From: Branchiostoma floridae | Lineage: Eukaryota; Chordata; Leptocardii; Amphioxiformes; Branchiostomatidae | DNA: 36,287 nt | Direction of reading: 5' to 3' | Assembly (NCBI RefSeq): GCF_000003815.2 | Contig: NW_023365955.1 | Coordinates: 1 to 36,287 of the forward strand | Shown: piece by piece, positions 1-12,000 of the stretch | Layout of the letters: each line of letters starts with the position of its first letter | How positions within the stretch are numbered: position 1 is the stretch's first letter | Made by a program: the position numbers and the translations under genes | Notes under the pieces: generated by a model | Databases searched by the model: none | What the model was told of the DNA's origin: nothing | Seen by the model: only the letters and a program-made list of their open reading frames with translations

Positions 1-451
1 ATTTTCTCAGTCCTTTGGCAAATTGATTTGTAACAGAACTCTCAAATAACGAACAGTCTATTGACCAAATTCTTTAGCTTTAAGAAATGAACAAGGTGAA
101 AATGAAACATGTCTGTCATTAAACGCTGCCACATGTGGGACCTGTTGACAGGGCAGTGTTGTCTCACCCAGAGGTCGGGTCAGTTTACATTGTACACACC
201 TCAGGAAAGTAGGTGGTGGTGGCAGTTAAATAACAGACTTGTGATTCGAATTTAAAAAGGGACAGGTAACTATGAAACTCAGCTGTCAAGGTTAAAGTTC
301 TTAAACACATTTCAACAGATTCACAAAAGTTGTTTTGACCTTGCGTCTGATTTACAACTGCTTGACAGACGTGACCTACTTGACATATACCTGTATCAAG
401 TGAAAGCAGGACTGGTAAGTAAGGGATAAATATGACTAAAACCCGGCTTAC

Positions 452-502
452 CTTCTTGGCAATGTCTGCACTGAGTCCATAGGAAGGTCCGTGAGTGGCC
501 AT
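452..502 (-). CDS. Transgelin/calponin-family protein, first coding exon (partial gene)
   Basis: Read on the minus strand, ATG at 502-500 opens a 17-residue exon, MATHGPSYGLSADIAKK, ending in AAG directly followed by a GTAAG donor at 451-447 (phase 0). The G-P-S-Y-G-L-S-A start is the typical N-terminus of transgelin, calponin and muscle protein 20, actin-binding proteins in which it precedes a calponin-homology domain. That domain would lie in exons left of the window. The upstream frame stays open to a methionine at 592, but I prefer the ATG at 502 because family members begin a few residues before the GPSYGLS motif. The protein would act on cytoplasmic actin in muscle or muscle-like cells. 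The family call is fairly sure; which paralogue it is cannot be told from 17 residues. Confidence 0.75.
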
Positions 503-648
503 TTCAGAGTAGTTGAAAGTCGCTGTCTTTTTCCACAAAGGGTAGGACACAGAGAGGGTTCTGTACGTGTGAGTTTGGTAGCTGGTAGCCAAATGTACTC
601 TGTAGCCTTGCTGTTCACTTTAGGCACACCCACTACAGGAAGAATGTC

Positions 649-710
649 CTTTTAACCCTCTCCACCAATCAGGAAAGGGATGACATCACCAGACCTTCAC
701 CTTGACCAAT
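649..710 (-). promoter_or_regulatory. Putative core promoter of the transgelin-like gene
   Basis: On the minus strand a TATA-like TTAAAAGG lies at 656-649, about 150 bases before the start codon. Two CCAAT motifs, written on the plus strand, lie at 665-669 and 706-710. The order fits a promoter firing leftwards with a start site near 620, but the motifs are short and no transcript evidence is available. Confidence 0.35.
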
Positions 711-1694
711 CAGCAGACAGCATTCCCAAGGGGTGTCGCCTCAGTGACATCAGAGCCCACCAAGTCACCTTACTTGTTTTGTTCAGCGAACAATCGGCTG
801 TGTTTCTTACGTCATACCTTACAAGGAGACTACCATGTATGGAAGTGCTTTCTGTGCCACCATGCTTGAGTCAGGGATGTTTGTTTCGGACAATTAAGTT
901 AGCATTGAAGTCACGGATAGATAAAAGAATATGTAGGATTCCAGAAATATTTGACTCTAATGTAGGTCTCTACAACTTGGATGGCTTAGATAAGCCACAA
1001 ATTTTAGAGTTAGCAATCTTTTGTGAAAAACCAGAACTATATTATTATTATTAAGAAATAAATAGATTATGTAGGTTGTTTTCTTCTTGGACTTTGATGA
1101 TGATATTCTGTTTTTTGTTCTGTTGTGCCATGCATTTAGTTAATTACTATGTTATATATCCTTGTAAGGCAAGTTATACAATAGAACATTTTATATTTTA
1201 CACATTGACAGTTCCTCAGAATGTCTGTTGGAGTGCCATTGGTTATACAAGTCACTAAAAGTCATTTTCACGGATATTTTGATTCCTTGTTTTTTATGCA
1301 AATACAATAATTTTTTTCTATAATTTAAGGAGATTTTGAACCACAGACCATCATAATGCTATTTTGTAATAATATCCTGTTTTTGTTTAGAAACTTTTGA
1401 AGTTGTTTCATGTATTTTTGTGAAGACCAACCTTAGCCAACTAACTAAATTTATATGTACGATGTAGACTTAGTTACTGATCATTCTTTAAAAGTCGTGT
1501 AGACAAAGTTGTTCCGAACACTTGTTACTGTAACATGTGAGTTGTGGTAATAAATCTCCCAGTTAACGACAGTTAGGCCCCACCCTGTAGGTAAACTCTG
1601 CTGCATGCTGAGTGCAGACTTTATTCAACTGGGCAAATAAACCTCAGGGTTTGGGTTCGGCCCAGGGAACTGCCCAATGTTAATGATCAGGGAG
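711..1694. other. Intergenic stretch without a recognisable gene
   Basis: AT-rich sequence with short chance reading frames only. A 124-codon plus-strand frame at 680-1054 has no splice context, domain or compositional support. No structured repeat was found. Confidence 0.5.
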
Positions 1695-2310
1695 GGCCGT
1701 ACCAATTTAGTTTCTTGGTTTCAGATTTTTAGAAGTGAAAATATAGCAAGAGGACATCATAAAGCTACATTTAGAGAGTATGGAGGAAGACTTGAATATT
1801 ACTGTATTTACCACATAAAACTGAGTGCACCAAGGCACAAACCTGGTCCTCAGGCTTCATTATCAATCAGACTTTATCATGTTTTTCTGTCTTAAGGCCA
1901 CACCAATTTAATTTCTTGGTTCACGGATTCGCTCGCTCCTATTTTTGGAAAAAGAAATAAAAATAAAAATTATCACTCAGCCAATTTTCACCATTTATGA
2001 AACCATTCACCAACTTTCTGGTGTAGCAAATTGGCCTTTATATTATAAGCTCCTTAAAGTGTGGGTACAGGTGCTGTTACTGTACAATAATAGTGTTTTT
2101 GTACTTTTTTCAAGCTGGAAACTTTTTTTCTTTATGTTTTGGATTAGCCGTTACCTTGACCCCAACCATTTTACAATCTTTATTTCGCCCTATCGCTCCA
2201 TATTTTTTATGAAAAAATCCGTGAACCAAGAAATTAGATTGGTGTGGCCTAAGGGTTTTTTTAAACTTTTTTTTTAATCCGAGAACCAACAAATTAGATT
2301 GGTGTGGCCT
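1695..2310. mobile_element. Nested inverted-repeat (MITE-like) element with four terminal-repeat copies
   Basis: A sequence beginning GGCCACACCAATTTAATTTC lies at 1896 and recurs inverted ending at 2250, and the match continues inward (GGTTCACGGATT, then a diverged GCTCCTATTTTT). A second, more diverged pair lies outside it, at 1695-1733 (forward) and 2271-2310 (inverted). Four copies of one terminus, two in each direction, fit an element inserted into or duplicated within a relative. No transposase is present. Target-site duplications were not clear. Confidence 0.6.
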
Positions 2311-4439
2311 AGGGTTGTTAAGTGGAAATTTTGGGCATGATATGGGAAAACATGTTCTCACCAGCTTTGGGTCTCTCTTATTGAGGGTCTGCATGGGGGA
2401 TTCTGGCATTGCTTTATGACCAAAAGTGGGTGTGTCTAAGACTTTAAATTCACTTGTTAGGATTTTACTTTGTTCGTCCAAAGCAATCTGATGAAATGGA
2501 CAAAAACACATTATTTTGTAAGCTTGAAATGATAGAATTGGCAACAAAAATTCACAGAATGTCCTCCCAAGCAATGAGTGTGACGAAAAGAAATTTAAAG
2601 CTGGAGACAGCTCTCAGATTAGCCTGGATACCATACCCCAACCTCAGATATCTTTCGTGTTGATATCCCTGCACGATAGATACTTGAGATCGGGCTGGGG
2701 TTTGGTAACCAGGCTACTCTCAGATATGCTTATGAATAAATTAAAGTGAACAACTTCACAAATGATTAACTTCACAATGCTTAACCTTGACTAAGAGTGG
2801 ATCGGCTGCAGTAAACTGCGAAATAGAATAGCCGGAGTGCCGCTATGCCTCACAGAGACAGGCATACAGACCAGGCTCTTAGTACACACTGGTCTATAAC
2901 CAGCCAGCCATTTCCTTTTTTCTACATTCCTGTGCACGACTTGGTTGTTGGTCAGACNNNNNNNNNNNNNNNNNNNNNNNNNNNNNNNNNNNNNNNNNNN
3001 NNNNNNNNNNNNNNNNNNNNNNNNNNNNNNNNNNNNNNNNNNNNNNNNNNNNNNNNNCAGCACTGACCTTCAGTTTTGAAAGGTGATCCACACTAGCTTC
3101 AAGTGCGGAGTGTCCAAGGGTGCTCAAACTCGTGTGCTTTCACACTGGGCTCTCTGTACCCAACAATGATTGGAAGTATGCTGCGAGGGACCAAAAAAAA
3201 AAACTCTTTTCTTTGAAAGTTTGAGCGAAATAAGACTTCAGATGGTCTATTAAAATTTCAAGGACCATACCCTACACCACCCCCCATTATACATTGGATT
3301 TCTTGTCAGACTCACAAGAATCTTGAACTACATGTAACTGTAATAGAATACGTGTAAGTAACTAATTCCTGCAAACTTGCAACTTGATTAGCGGTCAAAG
3401 ATTTCCTTTAACGACGTTATGACTCAAACCTGAATTTTTCAGTATTCATTCTTAGTTTTTTTTTCTCCTTTGTTTGTTATTGTTGTATGCCTCATCATGA
3501 AAGATAATTTGTACAGGTTGCACATGTAAGTGAGACTTAATTCTTTCCTGGAGTTTGTCCCACTAACAAGGGCACAATGAGTCTTGTACGTTTTTTATGA
3601 CATGTAACCTAGTATTTGTGTTGAACTATAACCACTTTTGAAGTTTTATCAAACTTCTGAAGAGGCGTTAATTCAAAGTTTTTGCTGGCAAGTGTCAACC
3701 TGTCATAGCCTGACCTGACTCGAACCTGGTTCTAGTTACCGCTGTCAGAGTAAGGTTACTGGACAAGTCAACATGGTACAGGATGTTAACCCTGGGTATA
3801 AATTGTCTTGTTCCTCTGAATATGCGTGTGTGAGTCTTTTATGCAATTCACTTTTTGGCCGCATGAGGGCTACTAGCGGTTTGTTCGCAAAGACAGCCCT
3901 GGGACAGAGAGCGTATTTCTGCGCGTAGCATGCTGGGAGGGCGGTAGTATCCTTTTAAAGTTCCCTTTGATATAACGTATTACCATTGTGGCAACATTTT
4001 ACCCCCAAAATAGTAAACTTTCGTCTTGTTTTCGCCTCGGTAACTGTAGAAAATACTAGCTTAGTAGCTAACTAGGGTACAGTCACACGTTGTATAGAGA
4101 CGCACACAAGAGTCACACAACTTACGATTTGCTAAGGTAATTGAGACAAACACAAAACAAAACAAAAGGACAGCTGTGGATTCCATATAGTTTTATTTGT
4201 GTATTGGTTGAGCCCACAATCTAAACCTATGGCTTCTTCGCGGCGCTGGGTTCGAGCGTGCGGTTCATGTAGGTACGGATTTTTAGGGAGGCAATCAGCT
4301 ACAATTACATTACTCATTTACTGGAGACCCAGTTTTCTCACATTGTAAATACCCTTCAGCTGGGGGAGAAAATGTCCCACTCCCAGACTGAGAGAGTAAG
4401 GTCTCAGAGACAAAATTGTAATTGCAAAGTCAAAAGTCC
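2311..4439. other. Gene-free stretch containing an assembly gap
   Basis: No exon with splice sites and convincing coding content was found. It may belong to the unseen 5' part of the polytopic membrane-protein gene that starts at 6004, because that gene's ectodomain exons must lie upstream. Confidence 0.4.
2958..3057. other. Assembly gap (100 N)
   Basis: Exactly 100 unresolved bases, the usual placeholder for a gap of unknown size. Confidence 0.98.
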
Positions 4440-4565
4440 TTCCCCCACTTGACGGCGCATAGGGTGGTACCCATCTCCGTTTCAGTAGCCCTGGGCGACA
4501 CAGCTTTGTGCAATCACAACATGTATACAGCAAGGGGCTAGTCCACATGAGAGTCTGCATGCTCT
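4440..4565 (-). mobile_element. Old, degraded SINE fragment
   Basis: Matches, with many substitutions, the body of the SINE copies at 12805-13102 and 15059-15271: shared blocks such as CCCATCTCC, GTAGCCCT, CAGCAAGGGGCT(A/G)GTCC in the same order. It lies in minus orientation relative to the intact copy. The tRNA-like head is missing. Confidence 0.45.
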
Positions 4566-4896
4566 TTTCTATAAGGCGTAGGCCTTTTTAATTTTCCGTA
4601 ATACGCAGGGAAGCTATTTTATTTTACGTAATTCGTAGTGGGATTAAGGGTTGGTAGCCTTCGTGAACTTAATGTAAAGCATAGTCAGCCATCCCGAATA
4701 TAGCCTAAATCATTGTCAGGACCCCCCATGCAGACCCTCCAACATGTGTATTCAACTTCAGTAAACTATTTACAACTCAGCTCAAACTTGATGGCATTTA
4801 CATGCACCTTCAAATTATCCACATCTGACTACTTGGTTGGACTGAGAATGATTCTTTTTTTAAATTTGCAATATACCAAGGAGGTTAAAGAAAGAT

Positions 4897-5085
4897 ATAC
4901 TGTAAATGCAGAAATGTTCGCGGTGGATTAATGTTCGCGGTTTTCGCGGCGGCCGCTTCACCGCGAATTTAAAACCACCGCGAACATTTTCCCATAACAG
5001 TAAGAGATTGCAGTACATGGTGCTACCGCGAAATTAAAACCACCGCGAAAAGTCAATTTCCCGCCACCACGAAATAAATCCCCGC
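4897..5085. mobile_element. MITE with repeated TTCGCGGT motifs, cut by an assembly gap
   Basis: Begins TACTGTAAATGCAGAAATG and carries many copies of TTCGCGGT or its complement ACCGCGAA in both directions, so it can fold on itself. The right end is lost in the gap at 5086. A fragment with the same terminus lies at 23970-24026, and a diverged relative at about 22950-23035. The foldback structure may be why assembly failed here. Confidence 0.5.
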
Positions 5086-5185
5086 NNNNNNNNNNNNNNN
5101 NNNNNNNNNNNNNNNNNNNNNNNNNNNNNNNNNNNNNNNNNNNNNNNNNNNNNNNNNNNNNNNNNNNNNNNNNNNNNNNNNNNNN
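5086..5185. other. Assembly gap (100 N)
   Basis: Exactly 100 unresolved bases inside or next to a foldback element. Missing exons of the gene starting at 6004 could lie here. Confidence 0.98.
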
Positions 5186-5367
5186 AGCAAGTAAGTTTAA
5201 TTTTGGTTGTGTACAAGAAAATCTCCTAATATCCATTGTGTCACCTTAGGACAAATTGCACAGTCAAACTTGTACTTCTACTGGTGACCACATCTACAAA
5301 AGGACCACCTGGCCAATGTGACTTACTTTTTGATGGTCCCTTAGGTACATTGTAATTGACCAATCTT

Positions 5368-5850
5368 GTCCATCACAATTAGTAGCTCAACCACTGAGAA
5401 AAAAAAAATTTAACGGTTCTTGGTGGGAGTCAATGTGCAGATGTTGGCACATCGACGCACCAAATCTGTAGTGTGTTTTTGGCACACAGTTAGACAGATT
5501 AGCCAAAGAGGCTCGGTGGGCGTCACTCCACCGTAAGGGAAAGTCGTGTTAAGTGCCTCTCCCAAGGGCACAACGTCGGGGCAAGGTGGGAATCGAACTC
5601 GGAACCTTTCGATTCCGAGCCGAACGCTCTACCAGTTATGCCATGCCAACGCCACAACCAATGAGAGCAGGGCAATAAGTGGGTTGACCAATGAGAGAGT
5701 AGCTGCATGTCCGTCAAATATTTGCATTTCATATTTTCAATTTACATTCCTGCATTTGGGGGGGATTTATTTTTCCCATTGACATAAGCATTAAAGATCA
5801 TTCTAAATAACCACCTGTCCACAAAGAGCAGATTTTATCAGTCTTTTTTG
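5368..5850 (+). repeat. Duplicated intronic segment, copy 1 (interrupted by a SINE)
   Basis: Ignoring the SINE at 5400-5654, this stretch matches 7450-7625 in order: GTCCATCACA, AACCAATGA, ACCAATGAGAGAGT, then CAAATATTTGCA. Each copy lies in the intron directly before an exon (6004 and 7680). Confidence 0.55.
5400..5654 (-). mobile_element. tRNA-derived SINE with a CORE-like central motif
   Basis: On the minus strand the head resembles a tRNA, with box A near TGGCATAACTGGTAGAGC and box B GTTCGATTC, followed by the block CTTGGGAAAGGCACTTAAC and a T-rich 3' end at 5400-5410. That block resembles the conserved central region of CORE/Deu-type SINEs of deuterostomes (from family knowledge; I cannot name the family). 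The element is flanked by CAACCACTGAGA at 5388-5399 and CAACCAATGAGA at 5655-5666, a 12-bp target-site duplication with one mismatch. Confidence 0.65.
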
Positions 5851-6003
5851 TGGTCTTCTTCGACAGTTTTTACTGTGTTCTGTGAAAATTCCATTTTGTT
5901 TATTCTTGTGACTATGACACTTAATACTTTAGATCTTGAGTTTGAAGATCAGTGGAATGTGGCAGACTTCACCCCTTTACCCAACCTTCCCCTGCCTTCT
6001 CAG

Positions 6004-9000
6004 GACACTACCGACTGGGCAGCGTGTGTGTACCATGCCCTGTTGCACCATGGGGAGCAGTCTTCCTGGGCGGAGTCCTTCTTACTGTAGTCATGGCAAC
6101 CGTCATCCACGGATTTACTGTCTCCTTAGCAACAAAGGTGGGAAATGTGAATTGTTCATTCACCGACTACCGTTAGTTTAGAAAATAAGTGGTTAGTGCT
6201 ACAGTGGCAGATTCTATTAAACTGGACAACAAACTTGACCATTCATATGTAAGGCCATGTTGATTCAATGTTCTGTGCGAGAAATACAAACAAGAAAGCT
6301 TCTGAAAAAAGCTGGCTGGTGCGTATTTTGGAAAAAGCCTGGATGTTAAACAAAATCACACAAAAAAGAGTTTTTAAACATCGAATTACTGAATTGGTCT
6401 TTCTTCTATTAAAAAAACACTACATGAGATTTGTCTAACAAAGAAAAAAAAATTTAGCAAGTGGGGTTCGAACCTACGATCTACGGAAGATAGGTACCGT
6501 GCTGTAGACCGCTGAGCCACGCTGGCTCGATTACGCAATAGCACGTATAGAAGGGCTATTTGGTTAAAGTGACCGATCCATGCATCCATCCATCCATCCA
6601 TGCATCCATACAACCGCTTCTCCCGTCTCATAGCTACGCACCGGCAAAAATGTGCTTAAGCGTTACGTTTTGTCCTCAAGTGTTTCACTATTTCTAGAAA
6701 TAACATGAAGTGGAGCATGGCTACAAGCTGTAAAGTTGAAAATTGTATCAATCAACTTTCAGACACCGTTATCTCATTTATCCTACAAACATAACAAGTT
6801 TACATTCATTGGATGGTCGAGAGTCTAATATTGTTTCTTTTTATCTGCCATTATTGAAGCCTTTTTGTTGTATTTAAGCCAAGTACCATTTTCTATAATC
6901 CAGACTATGTTTGGTTTTCAAATGTTAAAGGCAACCTAAGCAATATCACATTGTTAAAAGTGGAAATATTCTGAATAAGGCAGTCTGTATAATATTGATA
7001 TCTAATGCACTATTTTAGTAGCCTAGGTACCATCCGGATAGTAGTTAGCTCCTATGTTCGCTTCTGCTATCCGTCTGGAGACGTGCGCATTCAAACCGTT
7101 TGGTGCTAACGTCAGTTAATGAGCGAATCAAGGAATGGGTTCTAGAGCACTCGTTCTATGACAACAGGCCCTCCCACAAGCGGACGGAGGGTTTGTCCGG
7201 TGTTGGAACGCTGGTTCGAAAGAGAGCTTGAATCCATTCCATGATTCGCTCATATGTAGGGACCAATCAGCGCTTGCGTCCAAAATTTGGACGATTCCAG
7301 ACGTTAAGATGGTCCGCGTTCCCAGACGGAAACACAGAGAAGTGACTGTAATAGTGTATAATGAATGTCAGAGCTAGAAGCGACTGTATATAGTATATAA
7401 TGAACGCCGGAGCGAACTGCTTTCCGGATGGTACCCACGATTCCTGACAGTCCATCACATTTTGCAGTTTAACCAATGATAGCATGGCAATTAGTGGTTC
7501 AACCAATGAGAGAGTGGCCGCATGTGCATCAAATATTTGCAATTTTATGTTTTTTTCTGTATACCTACATTTTACTAATAGAGCTGACAGGGCCATGTGA
7601 TCAGTCTATTTTCAGTCTTTTTGATTTCCAGTAATTCTTGTTGATATTCTGTATTTTTCTACACCTGTTTGGTCTGCAGGTGAAACAGCTGGGGAATTTC
7701 CTCCAGTTCCTGCTGCTGTCTCTCAAGATCCGTTCTGATTGGCCGAGCCTGATTGTCCAATCACTCGTCTTTCTCCCAAGTGTGGACTTCAACTCCCACA
7801 CTTTCGTCCCAGGTGACTAACATAGTAACAAGTACAGAGTCTGTACATATAGTCAGGGCTAGAAATACTTTTTTCTGCATACCTGCACTGGTGCAGGTAA
7901 CATTGAAAATTACCTACACCAGACAAATTTTACCTGCACCACTCTAAAATTGTTTCGGAACCATTGCTATTTTTTTCTTTTATACTTAATAGGTGATAAC
8001 AGTCAATGGAGCTAATAACAATCCCTATATGTCTAAATCAAAGAAAATTTTTGTATAAAATCCAGTAGATGGACCAGTGGAGGTTAGGTGCAGGTAGACA
8101 CCAGAAATACCTGCACAGCTCCAATTTTACCTGCACTAACCTGCATATGCAGGTGGTATTTCGAGCCCTGATCGCATAGAACTTCATATGTGTTGGTAGA
8201 TGACAGTATGAAATACAATGTAGGGCATAACTTTGTAAAATTCATTCTAGTGTTGGTTTTAAAAAATTTGACTAACCTACATAGACCGGCTTGCTTGTGA
8301 TGTGGGGTTGCGGGTCATGGACTTGGAATGTTATGGGGGACAGAGATGTCTGGAAGGAGAGGGTGGACTTGGTCCGGGCAAGCAGCCCGCGATGATGATG
8401 ATGATGATGATGATGAACTTTTGTACATGCTTCAATTGCAAGTCAATAAGATTTGTAAGAGTGCAATAGTACAAATATAGTCCAAAAATGAAATTCATAC
8501 AGAGTCTTAGGATAGTGGATGGAAATTCCCTTATTGTGTTGCAAAATAAAAAAAAATATCAAGTGGCAATGTTGTAGTGCACTTTGCTTCTTCCATTGCG
8601 CTTAACTTCTTTCAGTCAATGAATTTTCTACAGAAATGTCTTCTTCTCTTGTTTATTTTACAACTTTGACTCAGAGTGCTTCTTTGAGTTACCCATAAGG
8701 CCGTTCTACCTCCACTGGACAACAGCTGTGGTGCCGGTCCTCCTGGTGGTTTTCTTGGCTCACATCTTGGACAAGTTGATGGTAGATAAACCACTTCTGT
8801 CTATAATTTTTCCCTTCTTTCCTCTCCTACTACCCTGGGTGCCAGACAGCTAGGACGGTTAATTTGGTGGCCCAAGACAGTCAGCCCGCCGATCTCCTAT
8901 TAGTGCTCCGGGGAGTTTAAACCCGAGGAGGTCCATCTGCCCTTTTCCAAAAAAAGGGTAGCGATAACTCTTTTGGGCTTAAGCTCCCTGCAGCGCTAAT

Positions 9001-12000
9001 CAACGGGCTGACTGCCTTGCGTCCCTGAACAAAACTTACTAGCTACCCGATCCTGTCTGGCACCCAGGTCTCTCTCATACCTTAGCTGCAATTTTTCCCA
9101 TCTGTCTTTCTTTGAATCTTGCAAAAGATTCTTATTCATGTCTAGTAATTCTAAATTTGTTAATTCTTACTCAATCTTAAACATGTATCACCATATTTTT
9201 GTAATCATTTTCAGAGGGGAAAGATTGGTCGAGCACGGAATGAAGAAGAGAGAAAGCTGCGCTGGTGTCGTCAGGGCCAGGTCCGGCGCTGTACCATGAC
9301 AGCGTTCGTTCTGATGTTCTGTCCTGCAGCGACCATGGTCATCCGAGCGTTCGCCTGCCAGAACACCCTGTCTACAGTCAGTACCTTAGAATTCTCTATA
9401 ATGTTCAACAAGATATGCAAAAATCTAATATACCTAGACGGCTGGAGGGCGATCAAATCAGCGGGACTGAGGGAGATGCAGAATACACCATTCTTTTTAT
9501 GTCACCCACACCAGAAAAAAACACGTTTCATTGCAATCTAGTCCTCCACAATTCGAAATATTTGGTATTCTTGAACAATCATACAAACTAGGTGAATGCA
9601 CTACTATTTAAATGTTCAACAGCGCACACATAGTGCATTCAAGTCATTTGATGGAAACCTTTGGAATACAAGTACAAAATGTAGGAAACCCAATAGAATA
9701 CTGTAAAATATATACCTGTCCAGAACACGCCTATTGAATGTTATTGTGGCCCAGGTATATATAGAATCATAAGCATTTTCTCTTGAACCCTGAGTATCTC
9801 AAAATTGTTTTTCTGTTCACCCCTAGGATGTTGTATTGGACCATACTGACAATGTCTTCCTGTATGACCAACAATACACCTGTTCTGAGATGCCTTTCCA
9901 GGTCTGCAAATCTTATTTACTTTGTGAAACCTTACTAGTATTCTAAATGTCAAGATATCTGTTGTTGTGGTCCTATTATACATATTGGGTAATTTACAGA
10001 TTTGTGATCTTGAAATGCTGACAGCTTCTTTCTCATTTATGAGTCCAAAGCTGCAGTACCATCATGGATTGCTAGCTGGTGCTTCAGTACCACAAAGTTA
10101 CTAAATGCTGACAGCACAATATTGTTATTCTGACATATCACTAAAAAAAGTCACTCTAATAATTAAACTCTAAAAAATTAAAATTTAAAAGATAATTCCT
10201 GATATAAATCTGTTGAATAATCTTCAGAGAGATTATACCGGTATTTTCATTTATTTATCACTTTCCAGAAAGAATATGTTGATTAGTCTTTATTTACTCC
10301 TCAATGCTACGTTACTTTGTTTGTTACAGATTATCCAGACTTTGTCCCTGCTGTACCTGTTACTGGTGGTGATACTGCTGCCGTTAGGTCTCCTCTTCTG
10401 GATTCTCCGTCTCAGGAAGTTCAACTTACTGAAGCAAAACCTAGTAACACAAGGGTAGGACAGCCAATTCATTTTTCATCATCTGCATGTAACGTTAGTT
10501 CACCTTTATCCATAGGGTAACCTATATCCGTTGTACATAAAAATAGGGTATTTGGGGATCATTATGTAGAGGGAAGGTAGTTTCACATTGCAATATCTTG
10601 AAAATGTTGACATTTGAAACCTACGTTGTTGACCTGAAATTTCTGAATACCTTGCTTTTTTAAAACAACGAATCTAGGTTACCCAACGGAAAAAGGTGAA
10701 CTAACGTTACAAGTGGTTTCCTCAAGCTTACCTGGGTCTCGAGCTCTAAAGAGAATTGTTGTCAAATAATGACTGATGTTCTCTTTATCACTGCACAACT
10801 TTATCAGCTGATCTTGCAGGTCAGACATGGATCCTGTAACGGTACATTCTCACTGGCTACTTCAGTAAATCTCTTTCTCGAGGTTTACAGATTTGGCTGA
10901 ATGTTGTACACAGTGTAATGCTGATATAAGCAGCAGAATTGTAAACCTTGAAGTTTGACATATGACTCAAAGTCTGTGTAGTACATGTTGTAGCCATTTG
11001 CATGGAAAAGTTGCTAAATTGCCTCATGAAGGACAACATGCCTTACCATGAGTACTGTTCCATTCTTAGAGTTGAAAGTTAAAGTTCTTCTCCTTCAGGT
11101 GGATGTACGAGTCCTATCGCCGGCGGTTCTGTATCCTGGAGCCAGTGATGATGATGAGGAGGGTCCTGAGCATCCTACTGACGGACCTGTACCCACTCCA
11201 GTAAGGACTACACTGTAGGACATTCATTCTTGTACCCACTCCAGTAAGGACTACACTGTAGGACATTCATTCTGTACCCACTCCAGTAAGGACTACACTG
11301 TAGGACATTCATTCTGTATCCACTCCAGTATAAGGACTACACTGTAGGACATTCATTCTGTATCCACTCCAGTAAGGACTACACTGTAGGACATTCATTC
11401 TGTACCCACTCCAGTAAGGACTACACTGTAGGACATTCATTCTGTACCCACTCCAGTAAGGACTACACTGTAGGACATTCATTCTGTACCCACTCCAGTA
11501 AGGACTACACTGTAGGACATTCATTCTGTACCCACTCCAGTAAGGACTACACTGTAGGACATTCATTCTGTACCCACTCCAGTAAGGACTGCACTGTAGG
11601 ACATTCATTCTGTACCCACTCCAGTAAGGACTGCACTGTAGGACATTCATTCTGTACCCACTCCAGTAAGGACTGCACTGTAGGACATTCATTCTGTACC
11701 CACTCCAGTAAGGACTACACTGTAGGACATTCATTCTGTATCCACTCCAGTAAGGACTACACTGTAGGACATTCATTTTGTACCCACTCCAGTAAGGACT
11801 ACACTGTAGGACATTCATTCTGTATCCACTCCAGTAAGGACTGCACTGTAGGACATTCATTCTGTACCCACTCCAGTAAGGACTACACTGTAGGACATTC
11901 ATTCTGTACCCACTCCAGTAAGGACTACACTGTAGGACATTCATTCTGTACCCACTCCAGTAAGGACTACACTGTAGGACACTCATTCTGTACCCACTCC

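Noticed and set aside
680-1054. 124-codon plus-strand frame
   Set aside because: No splice sites, domain or repeated family support; AT-rich end looks noncoding.
3058-3127. Minus-strand segment resembling an ankyrin-repeat exon next to the first gap
   Set aside because: Too short, interrupted by N, and no acceptor could be placed.
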